Shown here piece after piece: positions 52,055-63,290 of a stretch of 64,000 nt of DNA. A model generated the notes under the pieces. That model made no database searches. It was not told where the DNA came from and was given only the letters and a program-made list of their open reading frames with translations. Within the stretch, counting starts at the first letter, position 1; each line of letters starts with the position of its first letter. The DNA comes from Allomuricauda sp. TY007 (lineage in GTDB: Bacteria; Bacteroidota; Bacteroidia; Flavobacteriales; Flavobacteriaceae), in the NCBI RefSeq assembly GCF_010468565.1, contig NZ_WUEG01000002.1, forward strand, positions 251,933 through 315,932, given 5' to 3'. The translations under genes and the position numbers were made by a program.

Positions 52055-54832
52055 ATGGCAATCAATATAAACGTAGATCCCAAGCAGAATATTATCATAA
52101 AGGGTGCCAAACTGCATAACCTTAAAAACATAGATGTTGTCATCCCAAGAAATAAATTGGTGGTTATCACAGGTTTATCCGGTTCGGGGAAGTCTAGCCT
52201 AGCTTTTGATACACTCTACGCCGAAGGCCAGCGTAGGTACGTGGAGAGTCTTTCCTCCTACGCACGACAGTTTTTGGGCAAACTGGATAAACCGAAGGTA
52301 GACTATATTAAAGGTATAGCCCCCGCCATTGCCATAGAACAAAAAGTAAATTCCACCAATCCACGATCTACGGTCGGGACCACCACCGAAATCTACGACT
52401 ACCTAAAGTTGTTGTATGCTCGCATCGGGAAGACCCTATCCCCTGTTTCTGGAAAGGAGGTAAAAAAACATACGGTTACCGATGTCATTAATTATATAAA
52501 GGAGTTGAACGAAAGAGACAAACTCCTGTTATTGGCCCCTATAACCATTAGTGAAGAACGGGAACCTTTAAAATCCTTGGAACTTTTCTCCAAACAAGGG
52601 TATGCCCGTATTAAATATAAAGGAGAGGTCATTCGGATTGATCAAGCGCCAGAAGATATTGGTAGAGAATTTGATTTGGTCGTAGATCGTATCATTGTAA
52701 AGGATGATGAGGATTTTTATAACCGCTTGGCCAATGCTGTGGACAATGCCTTTTTTGAAGGAAAAGGCCAATGCGCCATCGAAAACCTTCAAACCGGAGA
52801 AGTAAAGACCTTCAGCAACCAGTTTGAGTTGGACGGAATGAAGTTTTTGGAACCGAACGTTCACCTGTTTAGTTTCAATAACCCATATGGGGCCTGTCCC
52901 AAATGTGAAGGGTATGGGGATGTAATTGGTATTGATGAAGATTTGGTGATTCCCAACACGGCCCTATCCGTCTATGAAAATGCCGTTTTTCCTTGGCGTG
53001 GCGAAAGTATGAGCTGGTACCGCGACCAGTTGGTGAATGCCGCCTATAAATTTGATTTTCCAATCCACAAACCTTGGTTTGAACTTTCCGAAGAACAAAA
53101 ACAATTGGTCTGGGACGGGAACGAACATTTTATAGGAATCCATAAGTTTTTTGAACAGCTAGAAGAGAAGAGTTATAAAATCCAAAACAGGGTGATGCTT
53201 TCCCGTTACCGAGGCAAAACAAAATGTACCGTATGTAAAGGAAAAAGACTGCGTAAAGAAGCTGATTATGTTAAAGTAGGTGGCAAATCCATTTCAGATT
53301 TGATTGAACTGCCCATCAACCAGTTGACACCATTTTTTGAAGCATTAGAGCTTTCTGAACACGATACTTCTGTTGCCAAGAGACTATTGACCGAAATCAC
53401 TACGCGATTAGGCTTTTTGGACAAAGTAGGTTTGAGTTACCTCACTCTGAATCGAAAATCGAACACACTTTCTGGTGGTGAAAGCCAACGTATCAATTTG
53501 GCCACCTCGTTGGGAAGCAGCTTGGTAGGTTCCATGTATATTTTGGACGAACCGAGTATTGGATTGCATCCTCGAGACACCGAGAATTTGATTGAAGTGC
53601 TCAAATCGCTTCGAGATTTGGGCAATACGGTTATTGTAGTGGAGCACGATGAAGATATTATGAAAGCTGCCGATGAAATCATCGACATTGGCCCCGAAGC
53701 TGGAACGCTGGGCGGAAAAGTGGTGGCTACGGGAGATTGGGAAGCAATCCTTCAATCAGATTCCTTAACAGCATCTTACCTTAATGGAACTATGGAAATC
53801 CCTGTTCCTGAAGAACGAAGGAATTCCAAACACTACATTCAAATAAAAGGGGCACGCGAAAACAACCTTAAAAATATAGATGTTACTTTTCCTTTAAATG
53901 TGCTTACCGTGGTCACTGGCGTATCAGGAAGTGGAAAAAGTACTTTGGTCAGAAAAATTCTGTATCCGTCTATATTAAAGGAAACAGGGGGCTATGGCGA
54001 AAAAGCAGGTCAATTCTCTTCCATGGATGGTAAGTACGCCCATATTAAACACGTGGAATTTGTGGATCAGAATCCTATTGGACGATCTTCTCGCTCCAAC
54101 CCTGTTACCTACATAAAGGCTTATGATGATATCCGAAGTCTGTTTGCTTCACAAAAATTGAGCAAGCTCCGAGGATACAAAGCCAAGCATTTTTCATTTA
54201 ATGTTGATGGTGGTCGATGTGAAAAATGTAAGGGCGAAGGTGAAATCACTGTAGAGATGCAATTTATGGCCGATGTGCATTTGGAATGCGATGCATGTGC
54301 AGGCAAACGCTTCAAAAAAGATATTCTGGAAGTACAATTTGAAGGAAAGAACATCGACGACATCCTTAATATGACCATTGATGATGCCATTGAACATTTT
54401 TCAAATCACAAGCAGGAAAAAATTGTAACCAAATTGAAGCCTTTGCAAGATGTTGGTTTGGGCTACGTGGCTCTAGGCCAGTCCTCCTCTACCCTATCTG
54501 GTGGTGAAGCGCAGCGTATAAAACTAGCTTCGTTCTTGGTAAAAGGACATACCAAGGAAAAAGCCTTGTTTATTTTTGATGAGCCAACGACTGGACTTCA
54601 CTTCCATGACATTAAAAAATTGCTTAAATCCTTTGATGAACTTATTGGCAAAGGACATTCCGTAATCGTAATAGAGCATAATATGGAACTCGTAAAATGT
54701 GCGGATTATATCATCGACCTTGGTCTCGAAGGTGGAGAAAAAGGCGGGAATTTAGTTGTGGAAGGAACTCCCGAGGAGATTGTCAACAATAAGGAATCCT
54801 ACACAGCAAGGTATTTGAGGGAAAAATTATAA
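52055..54832 (+). CDS. uvrA: Excinuclease ABC subunit A
   Basis: A 925-residue damage-recognition ATPase of nucleotide excision repair. Two ABC units: first Walker [30 protein letters not shown], zinc finger CPKCEGYG and CTVCKGKRL, signature [16 protein letters not shown]; second Walker [17 protein letters not shown], zinc module CEKCKGEG and CDACAGKRF, signature [15 protein letters not shown]. Complete. Intergenic repeats follow it. Confidence 0.97.
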   Translation: MAININVDPKQNIIIKGAKLHNLKNIDVVIPRNKLVVITGLSGSGKSSLAFDTLYAEGQRRYVESLSSYARQFLGKLDKPKVDYIKGIAPAIAIEQKVNSTNPRSTVGTTTEIYDYLKLLYARIGKTLSPVSGKEVKKHTVTDVINYIKELNERDKLLLLAPITISEEREPLKSLELFSKQGYARIKYKGEVIRIDQAPEDIGREFDLVVDRIIVKDDEDFYNRLANAVDNAFFEGKGQCAIENLQTGEVKTFSNQFELDGMKFLEPNVHLFSFNNPYGACPKCEGYGDVIGIDEDLVIPNTALSVYENAVFPWRGESMSWYRDQLVNAAYKFDFPIHKPWFELSEEQKQLVWDGNEHFIGIHKFFEQLEEKSYKIQNRVMLSRYRGKTKCTVCKGKRLRKEADYVKVGGKSISDLIELPINQLTPFFEALELSEHDTSVAKRLLTEITTRLGFLDKVGLSYLTLNRKSNTLSGGESQRINLATSLGSSLVGSMYILDEPSIGLHPRDTENLIEVLKSLRDLGNTVIVVEHDEDIMKAADEIIDIGPEAGTLGGKVVATGDWEAILQSDSLTASYLNGTMEIPVPEERRNSKHYIQIKGARENNLKNIDVTFPLNVLTVVTGVSGSGKSTLVRKILYPSILKETGGYGEKAGQFSSMDGKYAHIKHVEFVDQNPIGRSSRSNPVTYIKAYDDIRSLFASQKLSKLRGYKAKHFSFNVDGGRCEKCKGEGEITVEMQFMADVHLECDACAGKRFKKDILEVQFEGKNIDDILNMTIDDAIEHFSNHKQEKIVTKLKPLQDVGLGYVALGQSSSTLSGGEAQRIKLASFLVKGHTKEKALFIFDEPTTGLHFHDIKKLLKSFDELIGKGHSVIVIEHNMELVKCADYIIDLGLEGGEKGGNLVVEGTPEEIVNNKESYTARYLREKL

Positions 54833-55410
54833 AAAGTCGGATGTCGGAATCCCGATGCACCAAGTCAGAAGTATGCAGTTTGTAGTAACTCAATAACTGA
54901 AAACGTAGTCCGAAGTGTCACGTTGAGCGCCCGCCTGCCGGACGGGTAGGCAGTAGAAACGTCCGAAGTCGAAAGTATGCAGTACACAGTTTGCAGTAAC
55001 CCAATAACCAAATAATTTGGTCCGAAGTATCACGTTGAGCGCAGTCGAAACGTCCGAATTTGGAAGTACGCAGTTTGCAGTAACTCCGAACTCATAACTC
55101 ATAACTCCAAAGTCTTGAACTTGAAACTTGAACTTACTACTTGAGTTCCAAACTAAATCTATTGCGAATTAAGAATCACGTTCACAAGACCAAATACTGC
55201 ACTTAAGTTGTGTACAAACAACAATGTAAGTATACTACTACCTAGTTTGTAAAAAAGAAAATACATAAAGTTTTAGCAGCCGTAATTGTTGATTTTTTCT
55301 ATCAATCCAAACCCCTATTTCGTCAATTTACCAATGGCATCCATCAATTAAACCACTAGGTATATTGATGCGCTTCTTAATATTGCAGGTCACAAGTTAA
55401 CATTGTAGCC
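54833..55410. repeat. Intergenic region with dispersed repeats before the adhesin gene
   Basis: From about 54,835 to 55,145 it holds three or more copies of a degenerate unit (GTCCGAAGT, CACGTTGAGCGC, AAACGTCCGAA, CAGTTTGCAGTAAC). One copy has its central AGTCG replaced by a 26-base hairpin (54931-54956: arms GCCTGCCG and CGGGTAGGC). The remaining 265 bases to the adhesin start are AT-rich with no gene seen. Confidence 0.7.
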
Positions 55411-58400
55411 ATGTTCCTCTCCAAATCTATATTACAAAAGAAAAAATACGTTGTTTGTTTTATCCTACTTTCAATTTTATTGATTTCTAACTTACTTGGA
55501 AACAAAGGTTCCCATACAATAAATGAAACACGCTACTCAAAAGGGCCAATAATTAAAAGTGAGCTCCCTATTTCTTTTAAAACTTCTGCGACCAATGACT
55601 TATTTGCCCCGGGTATTGCTGCAATCCTTCAAACTCAAACACTTACCTATAACAACAATACACCAGGTTGTACCTATATCGAGTTTCGGATATTGATTTA
55701 TAATAAAAGTACCAACAACGAATCCCTAGAAAATGTGACTGTGAGTATGGGAGCAGGTATAACCATCAATTTTAAAGATGGCGATGACAACAATAACGGC
55801 CAATTGGATATAGATGAAACATGGACATATCAAGGCAAACGAATAATTCTTAAAAGTGAAATAGAAAATGGTATTGCAGAGGATCAGGCCGCAGTAAAGG
55901 CTGATGTGGTAGGCCAACCAGGGGTCATAGTGAGCGACCTGTCAGACGGAGCATTACATGATTGGGATAATCCCACAAAAACGTTTTTAGATGATTGTGG
56001 TACTGGCATCTCCTTACTTTTGACAGGGGTAACTACAGGCCCTGGGGGAAATGGAGACCCGGGTTGTTCCGGTATCGAGCTCACCTACGAGCTGCACCAT
56101 ACCAGTGACGTCCCCGGCGAAACGTTTGAATCCATTGTCCTGAACGATTCCCACCAAGGTAATATTATAGCTCCGGATAGTGGGGACGATATCAACTTTG
56201 GACACCTAGATCCAGGTGAAGTATGGATTTACAAAGTTGCCTATGTGCCTACCGCAGAAGAATACTTGGCAGGTAGTATGTTGGTTCAAGGCTACGTGGA
56301 AGGAGTCACCACTCTTGATGCCAATATTATCGTCAATGACCTTTCAGATTACGTTAGTTTGGATGAGGATAGAAAAACGGCAATAGACCTATCTTCTTGT
56401 GTACCAAAAATAAGCCTTATTAAAAAAGGTGTAACCACAAACGGTTTAGGGGAAGAAGGGGGTTGTAGCCAAATAGCGTATTCGTTTTCGGTGACCAACC
56501 AAAGCGGCCCCGATCAAGTACTTGGGAATATATCGCTGGCAGATTTAGATCACCCAGGGCTTTTAATACAAGGCCCCATGGGAGATATCAACAACGATGG
56601 TCTCATGGATCCAGGAGAAACTTGGGACTATACGGCCAATTACCAAATTACTGCGGATGATATCAACGCTGGTTCTGTAGAGAATCAGGCTCGCGTCGGG
56701 GCCGAGCTATTGGGGCCAGTGAATATTACCCTCGAGGATTTTTCCGATTATGAAAGTACCGATGAAGACCGTCCCACCGTGGTGGACCTTTCTGCCTGCG
56801 TCCCAAAAATAAGTCTCATAAAAAAAGGTGTGGCCACTAATGGTCTTGGAGAGGAAGGAGGTTGCAGCCAAATAGCGTATTCCTTTTCGGTGACCAACCA
56901 AAGCGGTCCCGACCAGATACTGGAAAATATAACATTGGCAGATTTAAATCATCCTGGGCTTTTAATACAAGGCCCCGAAGGAGACATCAACAATGATGGC
57001 CTTATGGATCCAGGGGAAACTTGGGACTATACAGCCACTTATCAACTAACTGCGGATGACATCAATGCAGAACAGGTAGAAAATCAGGCACATGTAAAGG
57101 CAAAACTCCTAAGTGCAGATATTGATGTTGAGGATTACTCCGATTATGAAAGCATTGACGAAGACCGTCCCACCGTAGTGCCGCTCGTCAATTGTGCCCG
57201 CATGGGGCTCATCAAAACTGGTGTTCTTAGTGAAGATTGCACATCCATTGATTACACTTTTACCCTTACCAATGAAAGTGGTGACGATCAAATATTGGAA
57301 AATGTGGTGCTGAACGATTTAAACCTACCCCTCGTCATTGAAGGTCCTGAAGGTGATGCGAATAACAATACCCGCTTGGATATAGATGAAACTTGGACCT
57401 ATACCGCCACTTATGCCCTAACACAAGCCGATATTGATGCCGGACAAGTGGATAATCAAGCTATGGTCTCTGCCAATGTTCTTGGACTTCCAGACCTGAT
57501 AATAGAAGATTTATCCGATGACAATAGCATTGATGAAAATGACATTACCTCTATTGATGTATCTAGTTGTCAAATTAGCTCACCATCCATTGGTTTGATA
57601 AAATCAGGTGTTTTGATAGATGTCAACACCGATGGCTGCGACGAGAGCATCCGATATACCTTCGCCGTGACCAACACAGGCGATGTGGACCTGGATCAGG
57701 TCACCGTCAACGACCCCTTGCTCGGTGGTGTACTCGCAGGCCCCGTAGCGGGCAGCGACGAAGGGAACGACGGCATCCTCTCCATCGGCGAGAGCTGGAC
57801 CTACGAGGCACTCTACGCCTTTACCCAGCAGGATATCGACAACGGCAGCGTGGCCAACTCCGCCACGGCCTCCGCACAGATTCTCGGCACCGATACCGAG
57901 GTACAGGATCTGTCCGATGACGACAGCCTATTGGAAAATAACCCCACCAATACCACGGTGCCCAACGATGCCTGTATAAACGGCAGTGCCGGCATCGGGC
58001 TGATAAAAACAGGAGTCCTTGCAGATGTCAACACCGATGGCTGCGACGAGAGCATCCGATATACCTTCACCGTGACCAACACGGGCGATGTGGACCTGGA
58101 CCAGGTCACCGTGGACGACCCCTTGCTCGGTGGTGTACTCGCAGGCCCCGTGGCGGGCAGCGACGAAGGGGACGACGGTATCCTCTCCATCGGCGAGAGC
58201 TGGACCTACGAGGCACTCTACGCCTTTACCCAACAGGACATTGATAACGGCAATGTGGCCAACTCCGCAACGGTCACCGCACAGCTATTGGGCACCGACA
58301 CCGAGGTACAGGACCTGTCCGATGACGATAGCTTGTTGGAAGATGACCCCACCAACACCGCGGTGCCAAACGATGCCTGTACCGACGGAAGCGCGGGAAT

Positions 58401-60327
58401 CGGGCTGATAAAATCAGGAGTCCTTGCAGACGTCAACACCGATGGCTGCGACGAGAGCATCCGATATACCTTCACCGTAACCAACACGGGCGATGTGGAC
58501 CTGGACCAGGTCACTGTGAACGACCCCTTGCTCGGTGGTGTGCTCGCCGGACCCGTGGCGGGCAGCGACGAAGGGAACGACGGTATCCTCTCCATTGGCG
58601 AGAGCTGGACCTACGAGGCCCTCTACGCCTTTACCCAACAGGACGTCGACAACGGCAGCGTGGCCAACTCCGCAACGGTCACCGCACAGCTATTGGGCAC
58701 CGACACCGAGGTACAGGATCTGTCCGATGACGACAGCCTGCAGGAAGATAACCCCACCAACACAGTAGTTCCAAACGATGCCTGTATAAACGGCAGTGCC
58801 GGCATCGGGCTGATAAAATCAGGAGTCCTTGCAGACGTCAATACCGATGGCTGCGACGAGAGCATCCGATATACCTTCACCGTGACCAACACGGGCGATG
58901 TGGACCTGGACCAGGTCACCGTCAACGACCCCTTGCTCGGTGGTGTGCTTGCAGGCCCCGTAGCGGGCAGCGACGAAGGAAACGACGGTATCCTGTCCAT
59001 CGGCGAGAGCTGGACCTACGAGGCACTCTACGCATTTACCCAGCAGGACATCGACAATGGCAGCGTGGTCAACTCCGCCACGGTCAGCGCACAGCTATTG
59101 GGCACCGACACCGAGGTACAGGACCTGTCCGATGACGATAGCTTGTTGGAAGATGACCCCACCAACACCGCGGTGCCCAACGATGCCTGTTTAAACGGTA
59201 GTGCAGGTATCGGGCTGATAAAGACTGGAACCTTGACAGACGTCAACACCGATGGCTGTGACGAGAGCATCCGATATACCTTTACGGTCACCAATACCGG
59301 CGATGTGGACCTGGACCAGGTCACCGTGGACGACCCATTGCTCGGCGGTGCACTTGCCGGCCCCGTGGTGGGCAGCGACGAAGGGAACGACGGTATTCTC
59401 TCCATCGGCGAGAGCTGGACCTACGAGGCCCTCTACGAAATCATCCAACAGGACATTGACAACGGCAGTGTGGTCAACTCCTCAACGGTCACCGCACAGC
59501 TATTGGGCACAGACACAGAGGTGCAGGACCAATCCGACAACAATAGTCTATTAGAAAATGACCCTACCACTGTCATAATTGTTAACGATGCCTGTACCAC
59601 TGGTGGAGCAGGTATTGGATTAATAAAAGAAGGGGAACTTTTTGATGCTAACTATGATGGTTGTGATGATAGCATCCGATACACCTTTACTGTTACGAAC
59701 GGAGGATATGTTGATCTGGAAGAAATTAAGTTAACTGATGATTTGCTTGGCGGTACAATAACAGGTCCTTTGTTAGGAAATGATATCAATGAGGATGGGG
59801 TTTTATCTGTTGGGGAAAGCTGGGTTTATGAAGACACTTATCCCCTTGCCCAAGAGGATATCGACGAAGGTTTGGTCACCAATCAAGCTACGGTCATGGC
59901 CAAAATCAAGGGAATGGAAGTCCAGATTATGGACCTATCTGATGACAATAGTATTCTTGAAAACCAACAAACCATAACCTTCGTACCCAATTACAGTTGT
60001 AGCGGAGGAGTTCCAGACCCAGATTTTCAAATATTTACGGGAATCACGCCCGACGGTGATGACATTAATGATTATTTCAGAATAAACAATATTGAAAATT
60101 ATCCGGATAACGTCCTAAAAATCTTCAACAGATGGGGTGCACTCGTCTATCAAGCCGAAGGATATGGGTTGGATGGCAATTATTTTACGGGTATTTCCCA
60201 AGGCAAGGCCACCATCCAACAGAAAAGGGAACTCCCTAGCGGAACTTATTTCTACACCCTTTCCTTTACGGGGCAAAACCCTGGTAAGGAAAACTATTCA
60301 GGCTACCTCTACATCAACAGGGATTAA
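55411..60327 (+). CDS. Giant repeat adhesin with type IX secretion sorting domain
   Basis: A 1638-residue cell-surface protein. Signal segment at residues 1-32, then about eleven Ig-like units of 130-135 residues (DUF7507/DUF11 type) each ending in a Ca-binding-like DxNxDGxLxxGExWxY motif such as GDINNDGLMDPGETWDY. Six units run with exact 135-residue spacing (57592-60021). The last 85 residues (TGITPDGDDINDYFRI, VLKIFNRWGALVYQ, SGTYFYTLSF) are a type B T9SS sorting domain. Middle units are GC-rich and nearly identical. Function: adhesion or gliding, inferred. Upstream of the PorP/SprF gene. Confidence 0.9.
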   Translation: MFLSKSILQKKKYVVCFILLSILLISNLLGNKGSHTINETRYSKGPIIKSELPISFKTSATNDLFAPGIAAILQTQTLTYNNNTPGCTYIEFRILIYNKSTNNESLENVTVSMGAGITINFKDGDDNNNGQLDIDETWTYQGKRIILKSEIENGIAEDQAAVKADVVGQPGVIVSDLSDGALHDWDNPTKTFLDDCGTGISLLLTGVTTGPGGNGDPGCSGIELTYELHHTSDVPGETFESIVLNDSHQGNIIAPDSGDDINFGHLDPGEVWIYKVAYVPTAEEYLAGSMLVQGYVEGVTTLDANIIVNDLSDYVSLDEDRKTAIDLSSCVPKISLIKKGVTTNGLGEEGGCSQIAYSFSVTNQSGPDQVLGNISLADLDHPGLLIQGPMGDINNDGLMDPGETWDYTANYQITADDINAGSVENQARVGAELLGPVNITLEDFSDYESTDEDRPTVVDLSACVPKISLIKKGVATNGLGEEGGCSQIAYSFSVTNQSGPDQILENITLADLNHPGLLIQGPEGDINNDGLMDPGETWDYTATYQLTADDINAEQVENQAHVKAKLLSADIDVEDYSDYESIDEDRPTVVPLVNCARMGLIKTGVLSEDCTSIDYTFTLTNESGDDQILENVVLNDLNLPLVIEGPEGDANNNTRLDIDETWTYTATYALTQADIDAGQVDNQAMVSANVLGLPDLIIEDLSDDNSIDENDITSIDVSSCQISSPSIGLIKSGVLIDVNTDGCDESIRYTFAVTNTGDVDLDQVTVNDPLLGGVLAGPVAGSDEGNDGILSIGESWTYEALYAFTQQDIDNGSVANSATASAQILGTDTEVQDLSDDDSLLENNPTNTTVPNDACINGSAGIGLIKTGVLADVNTDGCDESIRYTFTVTNTGDVDLDQVTVDDPLLGGVLAGPVAGSDEGDDGILSIGESWTYEALYAFTQQDIDNGNVANSATVTAQLLGTDTEVQDLSDDDSLLEDDPTNTAVPNDACTDGSAGIGLIKSGVLADVNTDGCDESIRYTFTVTNTGDVDLDQVTVNDPLLGGVLAGPVAGSDEGNDGILSIGESWTYEALYAFTQQDVDNGSVANSATVTAQLLGTDTEVQDLSDDDSLQEDNPTNTVVPNDACINGSAGIGLIKSGVLADVNTDGCDESIRYTFTVTNTGDVDLDQVTVNDPLLGGVLAGPVAGSDEGNDGILSIGESWTYEALYAFTQQDIDNGSVVNSATVSAQLLGTDTEVQDLSDDDSLLEDDPTNTAVPNDACLNGSAGIGLIKTGTLTDVNTDGCDESIRYTFTVTNTGDVDLDQVTVDDPLLGGALAGPVVGSDEGNDGILSIGESWTYEALYEIIQQDIDNGSVVNSSTVTAQLLGTDTEVQDQSDNNSLLENDPTTVIIVNDACTTGGAGIGLIKEGELFDANYDGCDDSIRYTFTVTNGGYVDLEEIKLTDDLLGGTITGPLLGNDINEDGVLSVGESWVYEDTYPLAQEDIDEGLVTNQATVMAKIKGMEVQIMDLSDDNSILENQQTITFVPNYSCSGGVPDPDFQIFTGITPDGDDINDYFRINNIENYPDNVLKIFNRWGALVYQAEGYGLDGNYFTGISQGKATIQQKRELPSGTYFYTLSFTGQNPGKENYSGYLYINRD
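57592..60021 (+). repeat. Six 405-bp tandem repeats inside the adhesin gene
   Basis: Unit starts (GLIK motif) at 57592, 57997, 58402, 58807, 59212 and 59617 are exactly 405 bases apart. Units 1-5 are almost identical in DNA; unit 6 has diverged. I counted 217 G or C in 360 bases at 58021-58380 (60%), against about a quarter in 55441-55500. Confidence 0.93.
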
Positions 60328-60348
60328 CTGAAAATATACCGACACAAA

Positions 60349-61323
60349 ATGAAGCCCAAAAATAAGTCACAGTTAAACAAAAAGTTCTATTGGTTATTGA
60401 CGATGCTTGTTATTTCCTGCATTCATACAACTTATGCCCAACAAGACCCACAATACACCCAATACCTCTACAATACCCAAATTGTGAACCCCGCCTACAC
60501 AGGTTCTAGGGAAATGTTGAGTTTTGGGATTTTAGGACGTATGCAATGGGTAGATATAGATGGGGCTCCGCGAACAGGTACACTCACTGTAAGTTCGCCC
60601 ATAGGAGCATTGGACAATATGGGGCTTGGGCTGTCCATTGTGTATGATCAGATAGGTCCGGCCACCGAATCCAATGCCAATGTGGACTATTCCTATTCCA
60701 TTCATCTTGATCGGCACGATGTGAGCAAGCTTTCATTTGGCTTAAAGGCTGGAATGGATGTATTGGATGTTGATTATACCAAATTGACCATCCATAATCC
60801 CAATGACCCTCATTTCCAGAATACGGTGGATAATAAAATTCAGCCCCAAATTGGAGCCGGATTATATTATCACACCCAAAAGTTTTATGCAGGTTTTTCA
60901 GTTCCTAACTTTCTTAATTCCAAACATTTTGATGAATCATCCTTAGAGAATGGAGAGTTGAACAGCATAGCAATAGAACGTTTGCACTACTTTTTTATAA
61001 CTGGATATGTGTTTGACCTTGGCCCGAACCTAAAATTTAAACCTGCAGGCTTGACCAAGTTTGTAAGCGGAGCGCCGTTTCAATGGGATTTGTCCGCTAA
61101 TTTTTTGATTAACGAAAAACTTACACTAGGAGCTTCATACAGGTGGAATTCATCAATCAGTGCATTGGCCGGGTTTCAAATATCCCAATCCATATTCGTC
61201 GGATTGGCTTATGACTATGATTCAACTACTATAAAGGATTACAACAATGGCTCTTATGAAGCCGTAATCCGCTTTGATATATTAAATACACTGGATAAAG
61301 TCCTAACCCCAAGATTCTTTTAA
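60349..61323 (+). CDS. PorP/SprF-family type IX secretion membrane protein
   Basis: A 324-residue outer membrane beta-barrel. Signal peptide ends TTYAQ, followed by the family's start QDPQYTQYLYNTQIVNPAYTGS and RMQWVDIDGAPRT, then TLTVSSPIGALDNMGLGLSIVYDQIGP. Ends with ALAGFQISQSIFVGLAYDYDST. SprF of F. johnsoniae is required to secrete the adhesin SprB; this gene follows its adhesin by 21 bases and precedes an OmpA gene directly, so it probably serves that adhesin. Confidence 0.92.
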   Translation: MKPKNKSQLNKKFYWLLTMLVISCIHTTYAQQDPQYTQYLYNTQIVNPAYTGSREMLSFGILGRMQWVDIDGAPRTGTLTVSSPIGALDNMGLGLSIVYDQIGPATESNANVDYSYSIHLDRHDVSKLSFGLKAGMDVLDVDYTKLTIHNPNDPHFQNTVDNKIQPQIGAGLYYHTQKFYAGFSVPNFLNSKHFDESSLENGELNSIAIERLHYFFITGYVFDLGPNLKFKPAGLTKFVSGAPFQWDLSANFLINEKLTLGASYRWNSSISALAGFQISQSIFVGLAYDYDSTTIKDYNNGSYEAVIRFDILNTLDKVLTPRFF

Positions 61324-63267
61324 ATGCAGCAATTCATGTACTCAAAAACTATTGTAAAAATTTTAATGGCATTCTTAATGGTATCCATTGCCAATGCCCA
61401 AAAAAATGTCATTAAAAAAGCCAATGAAAATTTTGATGCCTATAATTATATCGATGCCAGGGAAGTTTATTTAAATATTGTAGAGGACGGCTATGAATCC
61501 CCACAAGTACTAAAAAAACTGGGAGATACCTATTATTTTAATAGTGAATATGCAGAGGCTGTAAAATGGTACAAGCAACTCATGGAAAAGCACCCCAACG
61601 ATGTTGACCCCATCTATTATTACCGTGCTTCACAAAGTTTTAAAAGCATTGGAGAATACCAAACGTCCAAAAAAATGATGGGCAAGTTCGCTGGTTTGTC
61701 CGCCAATACAGAAATTGCCAAGAACTTCATGAAAGATTACCCTGCTTTGGACAGTTTGGTAGGGATCAAGTCTAGCACTTATGAAGTGGACAATATCACT
61801 GGCCTTTTGGTAAGTTCCGATTTTGCTCCTTCATTTTACGGCGATAAGATTGTTTATGCCTCATCATCCAGCAACACAGAGGGCGACAAAATACACAATT
61901 GGACCGGTCTACCCTATCTTGACCTTTTTGAGGCAGATATTGACGAAGATTGGAGGTTATCAAACCCTCAACCTCTTAAAGGAGAAATCAACACCCCTTA
62001 TCATGAGTCGAACGCGGTATTTACCAAAGATGGAAAAACGGTTTACTTCACCCGAAACAATTATTATGATGGCCGAAAAAAGAAAAGCCGAAAAAAGCTT
62101 ATCAGCCTAAAAATTTTTAAAGCCACCAAAACGGAAGATGGAACATGGAAAAATATAGAAGAACTCCCCTTTAACAACGATTCCTATTCCGCAGCGCACC
62201 CAGCCCTGAGTCCAGATGAAAAACGCCTATACTTTTCTTCAGATATGGAAGGCACACATGGAGATTCCGATATATGGTACGTGGATATTTTGGAAGATGG
62301 AACCTACGGTACACCTGTTAATTTAGGTCCTGAAATAAATACGGAAACACGAGAGGGTTTTCCGTTTATAGGCAAAAATAACAACCTATATTTTTCGAGT
62401 GATGGGCATCTGGGTCTTGGCGGACTCGATATTTTTGTTATATCCTTGGAACCCAATGGCGAATTTAAGGAAGCAACCAATCTAAAAAAACCCATAAACT
62501 CCAATAAGGACGATTTTGGATTTATTCTGGATGAAGAGAAAAAAATCGGCTATCTGGCCTCAAACCGAGATGGAGACGGCGGGAGCAGTTCCGACGATAT
62601 TTACAGGGTTTGGGAAAGCTGTGGCATTATTGTTATCCAAGGGGCCATTTCCGACTCCAAAACAGGGAAAACCTTGGTCGGCGCCACTGTAAAATTACTG
62701 AATAAGAACAAAAACGTAATAACCGAAACAACAACCGATGAAAGTGGCAACTATGTATTTAAAGGTGTTGTAGATTGTAGTAAAAAATATACGGTGCATG
62801 CAGCATATAAAGATTATGCGACAAAAGAAAAAGATACTGTAACCCCTAGGGGCTCCCACACCCTACAAATGGACTTGGAGCTTACCCCACCCGAGTGTCC
62901 CGTTGATGATTTGGGATGCAGGCTTACCCTTGAACCCATTTATTTTGATTATGGGAAATATACCATTCGCCCTGATTCCGAGGTGGAACTGGCCAAAATT
63001 TTACAGGCCATGAAACAATATCCAGAACTTTCCATTCATATTGAATCCCATACAGATTCTAGGTCAAGTGATGGATTCAACCTGCGATTATCTGAAAGGC
63101 GTGCCCAAGCCACATTGAACTGGCTCGTAAAAAAGGGTATTGATCGTAGCAGACTATCGGCCAAGGGATACGGAGAAACCCAATTGTTGAACGAATGCTC
63201 CAATGGGGTAAACTGTTCAGAAGAGGAACACCAATTGAACCGAAGATCTATGTTTATCATCAAATAA
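61324..63267 (+). CDS. OmpA-domain protein with TPR and PD40 repeats (PorE-like)
   Basis: A 647-residue cell-envelope protein. Signal peptide ends IANAQ; TPR-like helices about residues 25-125 (GDTYYFNSEYAEAVKWYKQL); PD40/WD-like blades 165-420 (SAAHPALSPDEKRLYFSSDMEG); carboxypeptidase-D-like domain 430-520; C-terminal OmpA peptidoglycan-binding domain with IYFDYGKYTIRPDSE and RLSERRAQATLNWLVKKGID. This layout matches PorE-type proteins that anchor the type IX system. The start follows the preceding stop directly. Confidence 0.93.
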   Translation: MQQFMYSKTIVKILMAFLMVSIANAQKNVIKKANENFDAYNYIDAREVYLNIVEDGYESPQVLKKLGDTYYFNSEYAEAVKWYKQLMEKHPNDVDPIYYYRASQSFKSIGEYQTSKKMMGKFAGLSANTEIAKNFMKDYPALDSLVGIKSSTYEVDNITGLLVSSDFAPSFYGDKIVYASSSSNTEGDKIHNWTGLPYLDLFEADIDEDWRLSNPQPLKGEINTPYHESNAVFTKDGKTVYFTRNNYYDGRKKKSRKKLISLKIFKATKTEDGTWKNIEELPFNNDSYSAAHPALSPDEKRLYFSSDMEGTHGDSDIWYVDILEDGTYGTPVNLGPEINTETREGFPFIGKNNNLYFSSDGHLGLGGLDIFVISLEPNGEFKEATNLKKPINSNKDDFGFILDEEKKIGYLASNRDGDGGSSSDDIYRVWESCGIIVIQGAISDSKTGKTLVGATVKLLNKNKNVITETTTDESGNYVFKGVVDCSKKYTVHAAYKDYATKEKDTVTPRGSHTLQMDLELTPPECPVDDLGCRLTLEPIYFDYGKYTIRPDSEVELAKILQAMKQYPELSIHIESHTDSRSSDGFNLRLSERRAQATLNWLVKKGIDRSRLSAKGYGETQLLNECSNGVNCSEEEHQLNRRSMFIIK

Positions 63268-63290
63268 GTACTTCTTTCTTTATTTTTTAC

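Noticed and set aside
54833..55145. A possible CRISPR array in the repeat region before the adhesin
   Set aside because: Repeat units are degenerate and irregularly spaced, without uniform spacers, and no cas gene is nearby.
57813..59448. Long minus-strand and shifted plus-strand frames of 70-125 residues in the adhesin repeats
   Set aside because: They recur every 405 bases because the repeat is GC-rich and free of stops; they are shadows of the adhesin frame.
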